A stretch of 64,000 nt of DNA, taken from the NCBI GenBank assembly GCA_964036155.1, contig OZ038423.1:13903249-13967248 (forward strand), in the 5' to 3' direction. Below the pieces are notes generated by a model that saw only the letters and a list, made by a program, of their open reading frames with translations, was not told the origin of the DNA and did no database searches. How positions within the stretch are numbered: the stretch's first letter is position 1; each line of letters begins with the position of its first letter. This document shows positions 10,487 through 25,388 of this stretch, one piece after another. The position numbers and the translations under genes are program-made. Source of the DNA: Diploscapter coronatus. Lineage: Eukaryota > Nematoda > Chromadorea > Rhabditida > Rhabditidae.

Positions 10487-11518
10487 ATGTCTCTATATTC
10501 AGTGTTGGTTACCGGCGCCAATCGCGGCATCGGTCTCGCCTTGGTCAAGGAATTCCTGAAGCGGAAGGATATCCAAGTCGTCATCGCTACAGCGAGAGAT
10601 CCTGCTAAAGCTGACGTACGCTATTTCTTGCACAATTTTGGTTTTATTGAGATTTTAGTCTCTGAAAGAAATCTCGGATGCCCGTTTGCGTCTAGTTCAG
10701 ATGGATCTCAGCAACGACGAGTCTATCAAGAACTCGTATTCTGAGGTGTGGGATTTCAAAGCTATTTTCAAGAATTTAAATTCAAGGTCGACAAAATCGT
10801 CGGTTCTCGCGGACTGAACGTGCTCCTAAATAATGCAGGGGTTCTCATAAAGTATTCCACTTCTGGGGAAGTCGATAGGAGCAAATTGGTCGAGCAGTTC
10901 CAGACGAATGTGTTCGGCGTGGTTATCGCTACGCAGGTACTACAAATCAATTGGCCCTAATAACTAATGCACCCATTAAAATAAATAAGATTCCAACTTT
11001 TTACTTTGAAGTTTCGTCTAGTACTGATTGAAATACCGTATTTCTAGACGTACCTCCCGCTTTTACGCAAAGCTGCTTCCTTGAAATCTGACGACTCCTT
11101 CTCCATCGACCGTGCAGCGATTCTGCAGATCTCTTCAGGCTATGGCTCGATCACCAACAACGACAGAGGATCGGCGGGAATTGGCGCGGCAGCTTATAAG
11201 GCCAGCAAGGTGGCTCAAGCTTATCTTTTATTTTTTATTCACGACTTAGACTGCACTAAACCAATTCTCTCGGACGTTCTCGATTGATCTGAAGCCCGAC
11301 CACATTTTGGTAGCCTCATTCTGTCCAGGTTGGACTCAAACTGGAATGGGAGGAAGAGGAGCGACAATTACAGTAGCAGAAAAATTTGATTGTAGCTTGA
11401 AGAAATGCAATTTTAGGCAGAAGAAACAGCGGAGTGCCTCGTGAACAGCTTCTACAAACTGAACCAAGAAAATAACGGAAACTTCTACAACAGAAATCTT
11501 AATCCGATTCCGTTTTAA
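10487..11518 (+). CDS. Short-chain dehydrogenase SDR-4 (C-factor-like)
   Basis: Cytosolic-type SDR of 250 residues without a signal peptide, closest in layout to SDR-1. Exons: 10487-10615, 10659-10745, 10787-10936, 11048-11209, 11250-11372 and 11417-11518, all in phase. Motifs: [21 protein letters not shown], and AAYKASK split by an intron after the Lys codon, with tail [20 protein letters not shown]. Codons for the TGANRGIG loop lie in one exon, so the 43-nt intron of SDR-2 and SDR-3 is absent here. Substrate is unknown. Confidence 0.93.
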
Positions 11519-12190
11519 AGGAAGATGTCAATATGGAAGAATTGGGAAATGCTAGCAGTTGATAATGGGTAGAAAGACATGCCAATATTTATTTTGGATA
11601 GCTTTAATGTGATATTATCGATCACAATTAAAAATAAAATATTCACTTTAAACTTGAACGAGGCTATATTAAACTCGTTTCTTCTTCTAATCTCCCGTAA
11701 TGTAAAGTTTGCACTAATGCTTCATGATTTCCTCGTCAATTTTACCAAAATAAATCTAAACAGTCACTTTATTTGACATTTCATTTCCAATAAATAGACA
11801 AAACATGTTAATTTAATCTGTGCAAATTGATAAAACGAGTTTATTTGATTTACGAAAATTTCCCGTAACTGGTAATAATTTTCTAGAGCAAATAAAAAAC
11901 AAACGACTGAAACTACCTCTAAATAGTGCGCAATTTCAGAAATAATGAAAAGATACAATGGATCAATTGAAAATTGGGCACTTTTAGGGTCATAACTCGT
12001 AAGTCTACTGAAACTAAATTCGCAAGAAATATTAAAACTCAAAAATTTGAGATTTACTGTAATCCAAATAAATAAGAAAGTCATGAGAGAGCAAATGGCA
12101 ATCTACCTAATAAAAGCTAGAAGATAAGATAGGAATGAAGGTCAGAACTTAAATTAGAAAGATTACGACGATACTTTTCAAGCTGGAGAT
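11519..12190. other. Convergent spacer between SDR-4 and the small HSP
   Basis: AT-rich; holds both 3' UTRs. The open frames at 11579-11776 and 11764-12084 are low-complexity A/T-coded and lack splice context, so I do not call them. Confidence 0.5.
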
Positions 12191-13610
12191 CTAGGTCTTG
12201 TTGCCGCCGCTGTCACCCGCGTTTTCTCCTCCGATGGCAGTCTGCTGGAGCGGAGCCTTCTCGATGGGGATCTGAAATGCAAATCATAACCATTTAAACT
12301 TTAATCTCGGTCTTAATCCTAGGCTCACAATTTAAAGATGCATGGGCATTTAATCCGGAGAGATAAATTTAACTCGAGACATAGATGCAAAGCGTTTGCA
12401 TATTTTCGATACTGATGAATTTCCAAAAGCTAGCAAATGATATTATTAAATTGAAATTGACACGAATATACCTGCTTGGCATCCTTAGAAGCACCGGCCT
12501 TGGGAGCCTCGATGGAAAGTTTGCCATCGTCCGAAAGCAGCGACTTGATCTGCGGCACGTCCACGTCCTCGGGCAGGATCAGCGAGTGCGAGAACGATCT
12601 GGAAATGCATTATTTGTGATGAAAAATCACGGAATGAGATTAGTTTTGAATAGCCTTCACAGTTGATTTATTAAATTTAAAGTCATATGAATTTAGGACG
12701 ATATAGATCTCAAAAGAATAAAATGATAATACATCATTGAATAAAATCTGCTTCGAAAAATCAGATGAGAATGATCACTTTAATTGAAAGGTAATTTATC
12801 AGGAAGTAATGAGATGAGAAAAAGGAAAAATGAGAATTAAAAAACAAACAAACCTCTTACTAAATCCATGCTCGCCTTCTTCCTCGCAGTTGCCCTCGAC
12901 GGTGAGCTTCCTTCCGTCCAGGTTGACTTTTAGTTGCTCAGGCTTATAGTGCGACACGTCCAGCTGCAGCGAGAACTTATTGTTGTCATTGATAAGCTGC
13001 AAATCAAGCATGACACTACCATCAATTTTAGAGTTATGTTCAAAGCGTTAAATGTTTGGTTGAGATTTTCATCTTTATTGTCCTGATGCAAAAACCTCGA
13101 GACATTATTGAATTGAAGAAAGAAAGCAATGCTTCGAAAATAGTTTTCAGGAAATTTCAACAATGTATATTTGTAAAGATTAATAGCTGATCGCCCAAAT
13201 TGCCCGTTATTGAAGGATTATCTTTTTTTTAATTAGCTTACCTTTTCAGCCAGCTTGGGACTGCGGAAGTCAGTCGGGTCGGCGAAGCGCCAGTAGGGCG
13301 TCATGAAGGACGGCATGCCGAAGGCCTGTCTCTCCAAATGAGCCACGTCCTTCCACAGGTCGTTGAACATCCTTAAATTGGAAAAAAATCAAACATTCCT
13401 AATCTGAAGATATCTTAAAACGAGCACGAAGATATGAAAATTATTTTTATTTTGATATTAGCTATTCATGACTTCTTGAAAAGATCTATTTCTATAAGGA
13501 AAAAAGTTTGACTAATTTGAATGAAATTTCCAAGAAGTCATATTCATAAAATATTGAAGCTTCAGATTTTACCTGTCAAAGTAGCGAGCGGAACGAGGCA
13601 ACATCGACAT
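12191..13610 (-). CDS. Small heat-shock protein (alpha-crystallin domain)
   Basis: ATP-independent holdase chaperone of the HSP20 family, 172 residues. Five exons: 13610-13573, 13371-13242, 12996-12854, 12598-12472 and 12271-12191. The N-terminus [20 protein letters not shown] and an aromatic SFMTPYWRF region precede the alpha-crystallin domain (about residues 57-145: [56 protein letters not shown]). The tail contains IPIE, an I-x-I-type motif used for oligomer contacts. It is transcribed away from the HSP70 gene at 15286, sharing a 1.7-kb upstream region, and has two perfect three-unit heat-shock elements about 100 and 230 bp before its ATG, so heat induction is likely. It belongs to the nematode HSP-16/SIP-1 group; I do not assign a one-to-one orthologue. 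Confidence 0.93.
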
Positions 13611-13707
13611 GATTGAACCTGGATTTGAATGCAGGAACGCAGAAAATAAGCTTTCTGAAATGAGATGAGTTACGAAAATGAAGGGACCGTTATATTTGAG
13701 GCTCGAA

Positions 13708-13720
13708 GAAAATTCGTGAA
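13708..13720. promoter_or_regulatory. Heat-shock element, proximal, small HSP promoter
   Basis: GAAAATTCGTGAA gives three pentamers GAA-TTC-GAA with exact 2-nt gaps, about 100 bp upstream of the small HSP start codon. Confidence 0.7.
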
Positions 13721-13838
13721 AGATAGAGAAATTTAGTGAAGGATTTGGAAAAGTGAATATTATAAGTGTAAATGAATATCGCTGCAATAATAATGATGAA
13801 AATCAAATGATATCTCGAGAATTTTGAAGCATATGCGA

Positions 13839-13851
13839 GAAGGTTCAAGAA
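13839..13851. promoter_or_regulatory. Heat-shock element, distal, small HSP promoter
   Basis: GAAGGTTCAAGAA is another perfect three-pentamer element, about 230 bp upstream of the small HSP ATG. Confidence 0.7.
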
Positions 13852-14636
13852 AATGAAAGTATCTTAAAAGCGGGAGAATGAATGATGAAATGCTTATGTT
13901 TCAGAGAAGATCATGATATTTTCAAAGAATCTGAAGATAATTGGAAAATTGGCTTGGCGGCAAAAGAACAAAATAATTTCAGCAGAGAAAGAACGCTCAT
14001 CCATGATGCAATCATAGCTACAATTTCAGCATTCAACATGATGCAAAGTCAAGAGTGGTTAGAGAGCCTGTTTATAAGTGATCCAAAGTTATCTCGAGAA
14101 GACAATAGAATGAACTAGAAAAACCAGGGAAATTGCGCTTGCTGGGAGGAGCCAAAGAAGCGATGAAAGAATAAAATGATGCAAAATTGAAATGCCTGAA
14201 GTAAACAAGCATATATATATTATGAAATTAATGGACTTTTAAAGATAATTAGGAGACACATAAATGGGTAATTAGAATAAATACAGAATTGTTTTAAGAA
14301 AATGATGCAGATTAATCAGATTCTTCTAAAATATACATGTTCAAAAATATTAGGCTTCCAAAACTGTATGAAATGTTGAAACTTATGGAAAAAAAACCAA
14401 TACAATTTCTTAAAGAACTAAGAACGTTTGTTCAAAGACTTTAGCTGATCGCAAAACACGAACAATTAGAAAAAAAATGACGCACGATTTTAGCGGATAA
14501 TCTCCGAAACATACGAGTATTTTTAGCATTTCTCAAAACACCTCGAAAATAAATGGTCCTTTGATATCTCGAAGGCTGGAGTAAATTCTCGAAAACACGT
14601 GTTGACCCTTCTAAATTTACTCTCAAAATGAGATAG
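13852..14636. other. Middle of the divergent HSP upstream region
   Basis: No exon chain was found; a 78-codon open frame at 13882-14118 looks like no family. A two-unit heat-shock half element TTCTCGAA is at 14586-14593. Confidence 0.45.
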
Positions 14637-15165
14637 TGTGCGAAGTGAAGAGAGCTAAAAGAAGATGAAAGGAAATAGTGATGCGAATAGTAGAGAAGAA
14701 AAGATAGAAAGGGTCTAGAGAGTGAAAGAAGGATCGAGAAAATCTACGTTGAAAGGGAGAGGGAAAAGAGAAAAGAAATAATAGTTAGTGGTTCTGAAGA
14801 GAGTATGAGAAATGAGAAAATAGTCCTGATTATTGAAGAGAGTGGAAAGAAGTCAGGAAGAAAAATAGACAGCGGAAGAAAGAGGCGAAAAGAAGGAAAA
14901 ATTCTGGAGAGTAAGAGAAAGGCCTAGAAAACGCATTGTGAAATGGGGAGGGACTAGAGAAGGAGCAGAAATAGTTAGTCGTTCTGAAGAGGGGAAAAGA
15001 AACCAAAGGGAGAAGAGCGTGTGAAAAGAGAGAAAGGAAAGAGATAGTCAGTCAGTTGAAGAGAGAGAGCAGAGATAGGGGAGAAAATATCAAGGGAAAA
15101 GAGGAGACGTAGAGAAGAAAAAGGCCCGGAGCGCTGTGGAAAGTGCTAGAAAGGCCGCGAAAAAG
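14637..15165 (+). repeat. Purine-rich (GA) tract upstream of HSP70
   Basis: About 530 bp in which the + strand is overwhelmingly A and G, built from irregular GAGA, GAAGA and AGAAAG units with few pyrimidines. It is not a simple tandem repeat. It ends only about 15 bp before the HSP70 TATA box. Strand asymmetry this strong can keep promoters nucleosome-free or form H-DNA; that role is inference. Confidence 0.8.
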
Positions 15166-15177
15166 AGCGCATTTGAG

Positions 15178-15185
15178 TATATAAG
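15178..15185 (+). promoter_or_regulatory. TATA box of the HSP70 gene
   Basis: TATATAAG lies 101-108 bp before the HSP70 ATG (15286), a sensible place for a core promoter with a 5' UTR of about 70-80 nt. Confidence 0.65.
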
Positions 15186-15273
15186 GTCGGGATTTCGCCA
15201 AGATGGTCACCCTTGAGATATTTTCTCAGCTCACTATTACAAAGCTATCAACTCACACTCTAAGCTATCCTAA

Positions 15274-18334
<3,061 letters not shown>

Positions 18335-19058
18335 GCCACTACCTTCTCGATTTCCCTTATTTATCCATCTTTCGTCTTATCATCATATATTTCCCATTTT
18401 CTATTGTTATATGTAATTGTATAGTCTCCATACACCCAGTATTCTTTCATCTTGCACTTATCCAGCTGTATGTAAATCTTCTATTGCCATATGAGCTTTA
18501 CAGAAAGTTGAACTTGACATCATATTTACTCGAAAATGTATTTTACCGTCATATTTAAGCACTTTATGAAATTTTGTCCGAGTAGTTAGAGAATATTTAT
18601 TCGTTGTTGCAATATATGTCTATTGTTCTCCAAAGATAATAAATAAGATAGAAAAATCAAAACTTGTGTTCACTTGTTTACGAATATACATGAGAATTTT
18701 CTAGGCTACAAAAATTGATCAGATAATGCATTAGTTGACTAGAGTGTTTTTTTCTTTCTCGAATAGTTTTTGATTATCTAGAACATACGCGGCACTTCCT
18801 CTTTCATAAAATAATCTTGACCCTTCCCTTCTTATAGAGTCGGGTATGTTCTAGCTTATTAGAGACCTAGGGAGGACTTTCGTCAGACAAAGAAAAGTAT
18901 AGGGAACTGGCCACACGAGTGAATCATAAGCTATGACGTCATCACGACCTGAGGGAATTTCTTAATTAAAATTGGTGTAGAGATGCAAAATTATGCAGAA
19001 ATATTCTTGACAAACGTCCTCCCTAAATCTGTAATCGATTCTTTTAAAAATAACGAGG
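18335..19058. other. HSP70 3' UTR and convergent spacer to SDR-5
   Basis: Holds the HSP70 3' UTR (AATAAATAAG near 18640), an 11-bp perfect inverted repeat CTAGAACATAC / GTATGTTCTAG (18778-18788 and 18844-18854), and one 80-bp-family repeat starting at 18866. Confidence 0.6.
18866..18945 (+). repeat. 80-bp palindromic repeat family, copy 1
   Basis: Starts CCTAGGGAGGACTTTCGTCA, matching the left end of the copy at 62124-62203. The first 55 bp align well; the right end is diverged. Confidence 0.6.
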
Positions 19059-20817
19059 CTAGAAAGGAATGCTTTCGAGATTTCGGTCGTAGAAGTTGCC
19101 ATTATGAGATGGGTTGAGCTTGAAGAAAGAGTTGACCAGTGAAGATGCACTTTCTTCTGGCTAAAAATTGCATTTGAAAACTTCATTGGTATCAAAACTT
19201 TGTCTATCATTCTCACATTTGTTACATTCGATTTGATTCTTGATCGATGCATGGAAACTACTCAAAATGAAAAAGCTAGAAGTTAAGTTCTTTTTGTAAT
19301 GCATCACTTCTTCTCACTGTAGGCTTCATCAAATAGTTATGCACGTAAATGAAATTGTGATTCGATAGTTGCATAGGGAAATGTGTTACTATCAATCAAA
19401 ACATTTCACCTATTATTTCAAATGATTGAATGTTTCAAGAAATTGCGTATGTTAAATCGAGTATTGTTCTTCAACTATGTCATTGAGTCGTCGTCATTTA
19501 AAATTTCAACAAATTTAACCTTCAAGAGAGAATCCTTATGTTCCTTATCCGGATGCATTTCTGTGTCGACTGGACCAGGGCAGAAGCAGCAGACTAGTAT
19601 GGATTCGTTCACAAGGTCTATTGCCATCGTCCGACTAATCATGTTTAATGATGCCTGAAGGAATCATCTCAATTATCCTTTACTAGCGTGCTATTTATGT
19701 CATATCTTCTGTCATTGGCATACAGAACTATTGCTATCTTATATGGAAGAACTACGATTTCTTCTTAAAGTAAATTTTCAAAAATAGTTGTCGAAGTAGT
19801 AGTGGAGGGAATAAGTTTTGCAAGTTTTGTTCTCAAGTATCTACTTACCTTACTGGCTCTGTAGCTGAAGAGCCTGAACAGTCTGGATCCTCCATACGGG
19901 CAGTCGAATGTGCTTTGACCGATTGATCCGGCGCCAGAGCTGATGTTCAAAATTGCCGCTCGGTTAATTGACAGGTCCTCATTTTGGTGCAGGGAGGACG
20001 CTTTTTCGAGAAGTGGTAAAAGTGCCTAAATTATGGCCTATTCTAAAGGTAACATCTTTTCTCTGGTGGGATGAGAACGGAATATCATTATTAAAAGGTG
20101 CACCATTCGAGGAATTATAGTCTATAGTTCAGATACGATAGGATTACTATTTGTTTGCAATTTTAAATGAAACATGAGACTTTTGAAACATACTTTCGTC
20201 AATCAGAAAAACTGACATCTTCAGCAAGGACTTTTATAGATAACCGTTATTTTAGAAGCTTAGGTTAAAATTTCCAACCTGCGACAGAATTACAGTACCG
20301 AAAACATTGGGCTGGAATTGCGATATCAACGTCTCTCGGGTGATTTTCTGCTTGGTTTCAGAGGGAAGCAGCACCGCGCCATTGTTTACCAACACATTCA
20401 GACCCTTATCGCCCAATATGGCTTGTATCTGCAAGACAAAACTAGAATTCGTTTTGCAGGTAGATTTTATAATCATTTTTATACTTTGTAAAATACCTCT
20501 GAAACGGCTTCCTCGATTGAATCATCATCGTTTAGATCGAGCCTCACTATTCTGAGACGACCATCGCTTATCCCATACAAGTCCTAAATGTCAAGTGAAA
20601 GAAGTTTTTAAGATTTATTGCACGAAACCATATTAATTTTATCGATTCTTTGCTCTATTAGTTTTCCAATAAACTTCATTAAATTAACCTTAGCCTTCTC
20701 GGGATTTCTTGTAGTCGCAATCACTATGCCGATATCTCTGTTCTTCAGAAACTCTTTGACTAGCGCCAATCCAATTCCTCTGTTCGAGCCAGTTACTAAT
20801 ACGGAATATGGTGTCAT
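19059..20817 (-). CDS. Short-chain dehydrogenase SDR-5
   Basis: C-factor-like SDR, 259 residues. Exons: 20817-20689, 20583-20497, 20428-20279, 20025-19849, 19654-19520 and 19160-19059, all in phase. The cofactor loop reads TGSNRGIG (Ser for the usual Ala) and the NNAG motif reads NNGAVLL, which may alter the active-site loop. Catalytic Ser is in NISSGAGSI, and Tyr/Lys in FSYRASK. The tail LVNSFFKLNPSHNGNFYDRN is typical of the set. Minus-strand members carry an insert (around GGSRLFRLF) before the Tyr that + strand members lack. An AG acceptor three bases upstream of the ATG suggests SL trans-splicing. Confidence 0.9.
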
Positions 20818-22648
20818 TACTGAAAATACTGAAAATGATTTATTCAAAAAATAAAATTTGGGTTTTCAGGAGTAAGTCACCCATCTATACTAAAACAAAA
20901 TGAATTTAGTTTTGATTTCATCATCTAAAGGTGGAATTATTTGAAAACAATACATTCAAATCTAACGAAGACCGTTATGTTACAATTGAAACAGTCAGGA
21001 AAAGTAGTTGCACTCCTTACATCGTTACATACGAAAGTGTGGGAAAACAATTTTACCCCACCAACCTCTACCCTATTTCGTCTGTAATTATGCAACTACT
21101 TTTTCAAATGGCCATATTTGAGGGTCTACGGTACCAAATATATAGTGGTTCGTGTGCGTGCTTGATGTTCAAAGCAGAGAGAGAGACTAGACCATTGAGA
21201 CCTATGTAATGAGTTCAAATACCAACACAGTATCTCTAATTCAGTCTCCATATCATTGCTAAGACTCTAGTGGTGGTGTGTTTTTCCTTGTTTACTTCAC
21301 AATTATTCATTTCAGACAGTTTTCTTCTTCTACGTTTCAACATATGGTAAAATTTGGGGTAAAAAATCAAGTCCGCTTCACTCCACACGCCGTGCAATAT
21401 AATCTGCGTCATAGGGGCGAAATTTGGCATTAGATCAGACGTGCAGAAATCGACAAAATAGCGCTATAGTCGGAGAAAAGAGGCAAAATTTGGAAATACT
21501 ACGCCATGTGCAATTCATTGAACCATAAAGAAGTATCGAGACTTAAGCGTTGAGTCCATTATAATTGTAATCATTTGCAAATCAAGGAATCATTCTGATA
21601 AATCTCTACGCGGGGCCAGACTGATTTGCGATTGCGAAAGTGTTATTTTGAGATGGTAAACAAGTCGACTTGTAATTTATAGTGCACCAAAAAAGATTTT
21701 AAAATTGTATATGTCTGAACAGACCTAGAGAGGACGATCGTCAGGGACCCCTTGCGACCTACCCACAGTATACTTTTTTGAAACAAACTCATCTCTCAAA
21801 CCAACAATTAGACAAATTTTCATGAGTGCAATCTGGTATCATAACGATCAATTCGTACGTAAGACTTACCCTCCATAGTTTATTTTCGTAGACCGAAAGT
21901 ACTCTCTGTCTGTGTCTGAATATAATAAAGGTATGACAACGGTACGAGGAAGCAATTCGTTAAAGTCGTGATGTCATAAGGACGTGCGCAATAGTTAGAA
22001 GTAGGGAAGAGGGGAAAATTAAGGCAAAGTAGTTCGAGAAATAGTTCTCGTCCTCTCAAAACATCACGCTACTTTCGAGTTCCTGATCTAGGGCATTCGA
22101 AACTTGATGCCTGATCAAGAAAAAATATAATTTGAATTCTGATTTCGAATTTTTACAAACTGAAATTTGAACCATCTCTACAGTATGAAATTATTTCACG
22201 AGACCACATTTGCTTGATGATCTTATTACAAAACACTAAAATTTAGGTAATATACTGTGTGTATTGAAATTTGTACAAGAAGCCAGGTAGAAATATCTTT
22301 TCAATTCCACCATACATCTTTGCATAAACTACTATTTTCAAGATGAAAGAGTCAACGTATATTCTACAGAGTAAACTATTTGGAATGGGTTCGAATGCCA
22401 AGTCTTGCAATTTAAAATGCAATAATTGCGTTTTTTACGATGTGATCTGGGCAGGTGGAAATCACTCAGATAAATTAAACAGACTAAAACTTGAACTTCA
22501 ATCATTTATTATTCTCTGATCATAAAAATCGGTATATAGAAAATTGCACGCAAAAAATTTCGAGGCTGCTGGAAATTAATTGGAACAGTATGGTTAAGAT
22601 TAGTGTTACCGAGGCTAAAAACTAGGCAGTATTCACTTGTCATACAGT
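20818..22648. other. Intergenic stretch of 1.8 kb between SDR-5 and SDR-6
   Basis: No exon chain or RNA gene was found. Contains one copy of the 80-bp palindromic repeat (21724) and otherwise AT-rich unique-looking sequence; open frames at 20931-21209 and 21236-21430 lack splice context. Confidence 0.5.
21724..21803 (-). repeat. 80-bp palindromic repeat family, copy 2
   Basis: CCTAGAGAGGACGATCGTCA onward matches the reverse complement of 62124-62203 along its whole length, including a CCTTGCGACCT core. The far end is partly decayed. Confidence 0.65.
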
Positions 22649-24850
22649 CTACCACGGGATAACTTCGAGATTTCGATCGTAAAAGTTCCCTGTATGAGAT
22701 TTGTTCAGCTTGAAGAAAGTGTTGACGAGGGCTGAAGCGCTGTCGTTTGCCTGAAAATATTGTTGATGCATCAAAATAAATTCAGAAGAAAATTGAAACC
22801 GCAAGATGTCACTGAGTGAAAAACAGTTTGAGAGTTGACGAGTTTCCCTATTTTCAACTATATATTCTGCACAATTACTTTTTCTATTTCGATGTCTCAC
22901 GATTGTGGAATATCCCTTTCAAAACCCTACCTCGAGCATGGCATTAGACCCCCCCATGTCAGTTTTAACATGGCCGGGACAGAAGTTCACAACAAGGATG
23001 CTGTCGTCCAGTAGATCGACCGACATGGTTCGAGCGAGTTGGTTCAGGGCGCTCTGAGTCGTTGAAATAACAATGGAAATCGCTCGTCCCGTTTTATCAT
23101 ATTCTACGGGCTGAATGATGTACCAAACAGGAAAGGTTGTAAGGAATCCCAAAGTAGGGTCTTACTTCTTTCAGCATCACTCATTGAAGATCACTCTCAT
23201 TATGCACAAGGATTCTTCCTGTGGCGGATCCACGTACCATTGGGAGAGCATCCAGTGTTGGACGCAATCACAAATTTGGAGAGAAGCCCACACTGTGGCC
23301 TCGCTCCCAGTCGTTCGTGGATCCAGGACAGCTTGACGCATTGATCCTTACCTTCGAAGCCTTGTACCCCAGAATCTTGTAGTTCTTCGACCCACCCATC
23401 GGACTGTCGGCGTTGTTCATCGTCAGTGATCCTCCTGTGGATGAAATGTTCAAAATCGCAGCCCGATCGATCGAGAAGTCGTCCCCTTGAACACGAGATG
23501 CAGCTCTTTGAAGGAGAGGAAAGAGAGCCTGAAATTGCAAATCTTGAAACGTTTACTTCTTGAGCTGTTCAATATTCTACTTCTTCATAATAAGATACTT
23601 GATAAAATCTGAATCGTACACTGAAACCGATCTTATTGTCAATAATTACACAATTTTAGCGCATGTTAATTTGTGCCCTTTAGCATGTTTCTTCAAAAGT
23701 TATTTCGTAAGAATCACTCATCATTTCTTAATTTTGTCAATCTGTAAAAGTAGCCGCTCTTAGCGAAATATAATAGAAAAGAGAATATCCTCCACACACA
23801 CACACTATCTCTCTCAAAATAACTGCTTTCGCAAATGTTCTCGATTTCGAACCTGTGAGAGAATAAGCGTTCCAAAGACATTCGATTGGAACTGCTCTAT
23901 AATCTTTTCCCTGGGCGTCCTCTCCTTGGTCTCCGAGGGAATGAGCACAGCCGCGTTGTTGACCACCACATTCAAGCCCTTATCGGTAACTATATCCTCG
24001 ATCTGTAAGGAAGGAATTGACAGGAACGGGAAACTACGCCGCATTCTTATGACCTTTAAAATTTCCTGGCCTTGAAAAATGAATAATTGAACTGTGGATA
24101 CTAAAATTTCGGTGTTACGATCAACGAAACACTTGGTGGATACCGGAAGATTTTTTCCCAGGACACGTTTAATCAAGAAGAGTCTGAGAGACTCTGTAGA
24201 TCTAGATATAACTTCATCAAACTCAACTTTCGCTATATTTGTCACTAAAGCTTATTTTATGGATGATCGTTGCATTCAATGGTCGTAATAAACTAGTGTT
24301 GGTAAAAAAGTACGCCGTATTCTCGCAACCTTTTAAAGCTCTTGATTTTGGCAAGTAAACAAGACAATCAAGTCAATGAATGATCGAAAGATAGATAACT
24401 GCAGCATGAAGTTTAATATTGACACAAGAGACGAGGGTATGATACTTTGTACAGGGAATATTATTTTTCTGCACAATTTGGAGAAGCAGCATAAAAACGG
24501 TCAATGCATGAGGCAATTTTGGAAATAGACAAATACGATTCTTAACTTTGGAAATTGAAGTCTTCTCAGTGATTTGAAGCTAGGATGATCATGAATGTGG
24601 GAAGGTTTAAAAGTCGAGAAAAAGGCATGAGGCATACCATCCTGACGGCATTATCTATCGATTGATCGCAGTTTATGTCGAGTTCGATGACCTTCAGTCT
24701 TTTGTCAGTGATCGAATTGAGTTCTGCTGCATTAGCTGGATTCCGGCATCCTGCGATCAGCACACCAATCTCGTGGTTCAAGAACTCCTTCACCAATGCC
24801 AACCCAATACCTCGGTTGGCCCCTGTCACGAGAACGGAGTACGGTGCCAT
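22649..24850 (-). CDS. Short-chain dehydrogenase SDR-6
   Basis: C-factor-like SDR, 254 residues. Exons: 24850-24638, 24002-23853, 23528-23352, 23053-22931 and 22750-22649. The first two exons of the sister genes are fused here (no intron after the AKA position). Motifs: [12 protein letters not shown] in place of NNAG; NISSTGGSL; LGYKASK. The C-terminus is VIPW where most sisters end PF. Introns of 635 nt (24003-24637) and 298 nt (23054-23351) are long for this family. SDR-7 follows it in the same orientation, upstream in transcription. Confidence 0.9.
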
Positions 24851-25388
24851 GGTTCTGATAAGTTTGAACTGTAATAATCGAGTATATAATCAAAATTGAA
24901 AGAAATATGAAAAAGTAACAATTTTATGTGACTGTTGGCGTCGTCGCGTATCATAGAATAAAAAAAGCCAGTAAGATAGAGGTTAACCTTGAGACATAAG
25001 CAAAAACAAAAGAGTAAGCGAGTTGCTACCCATTACGTTATCGATCACAAACTACTCGAATGTCCTTACCTTTTCAACAAACAAACGTTCTATTATAGAG
25101 AAAACTCGGCGAAAACTTTCGAAAATGATAAACACAAAGCGGCGGGTTCAAGAACCAATGACAATTTTGAAGCAAAAATCGCCGCTTTCATCGATTTCCC
25201 CTGCCAAAACGCTGTAAACAAACGTAAAAAAATGCCGAAAGAATTAAAGATTCGAGTCTGCAGGAAAAATGAGACGAAAGTAACGAGGTCGGAGGGAAAA
25301 ACGGACATAAACCATAGACTACATCAGAAAATGGGTACAAAGTCAGAAAATTACTTTATTCAGATACATTTCTTAAAAGAATACTTCT
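24851..25388. other. Spacer between SDR-7 and SDR-6
   Basis: An open + strand frame at 24989-25453 is Lys/Asn-rich, overlaps the SDR-7 3' exon and has no splice context, so it is not called. Nothing else seen. Confidence 0.5.

Noticed and set aside
18778..18854. 11-bp inverted repeat treated as an HSF site or terminator
   Set aside because: It lacks correctly spaced GAA/TTC units and is 55 bp apart; recorded only within the spacer entry.
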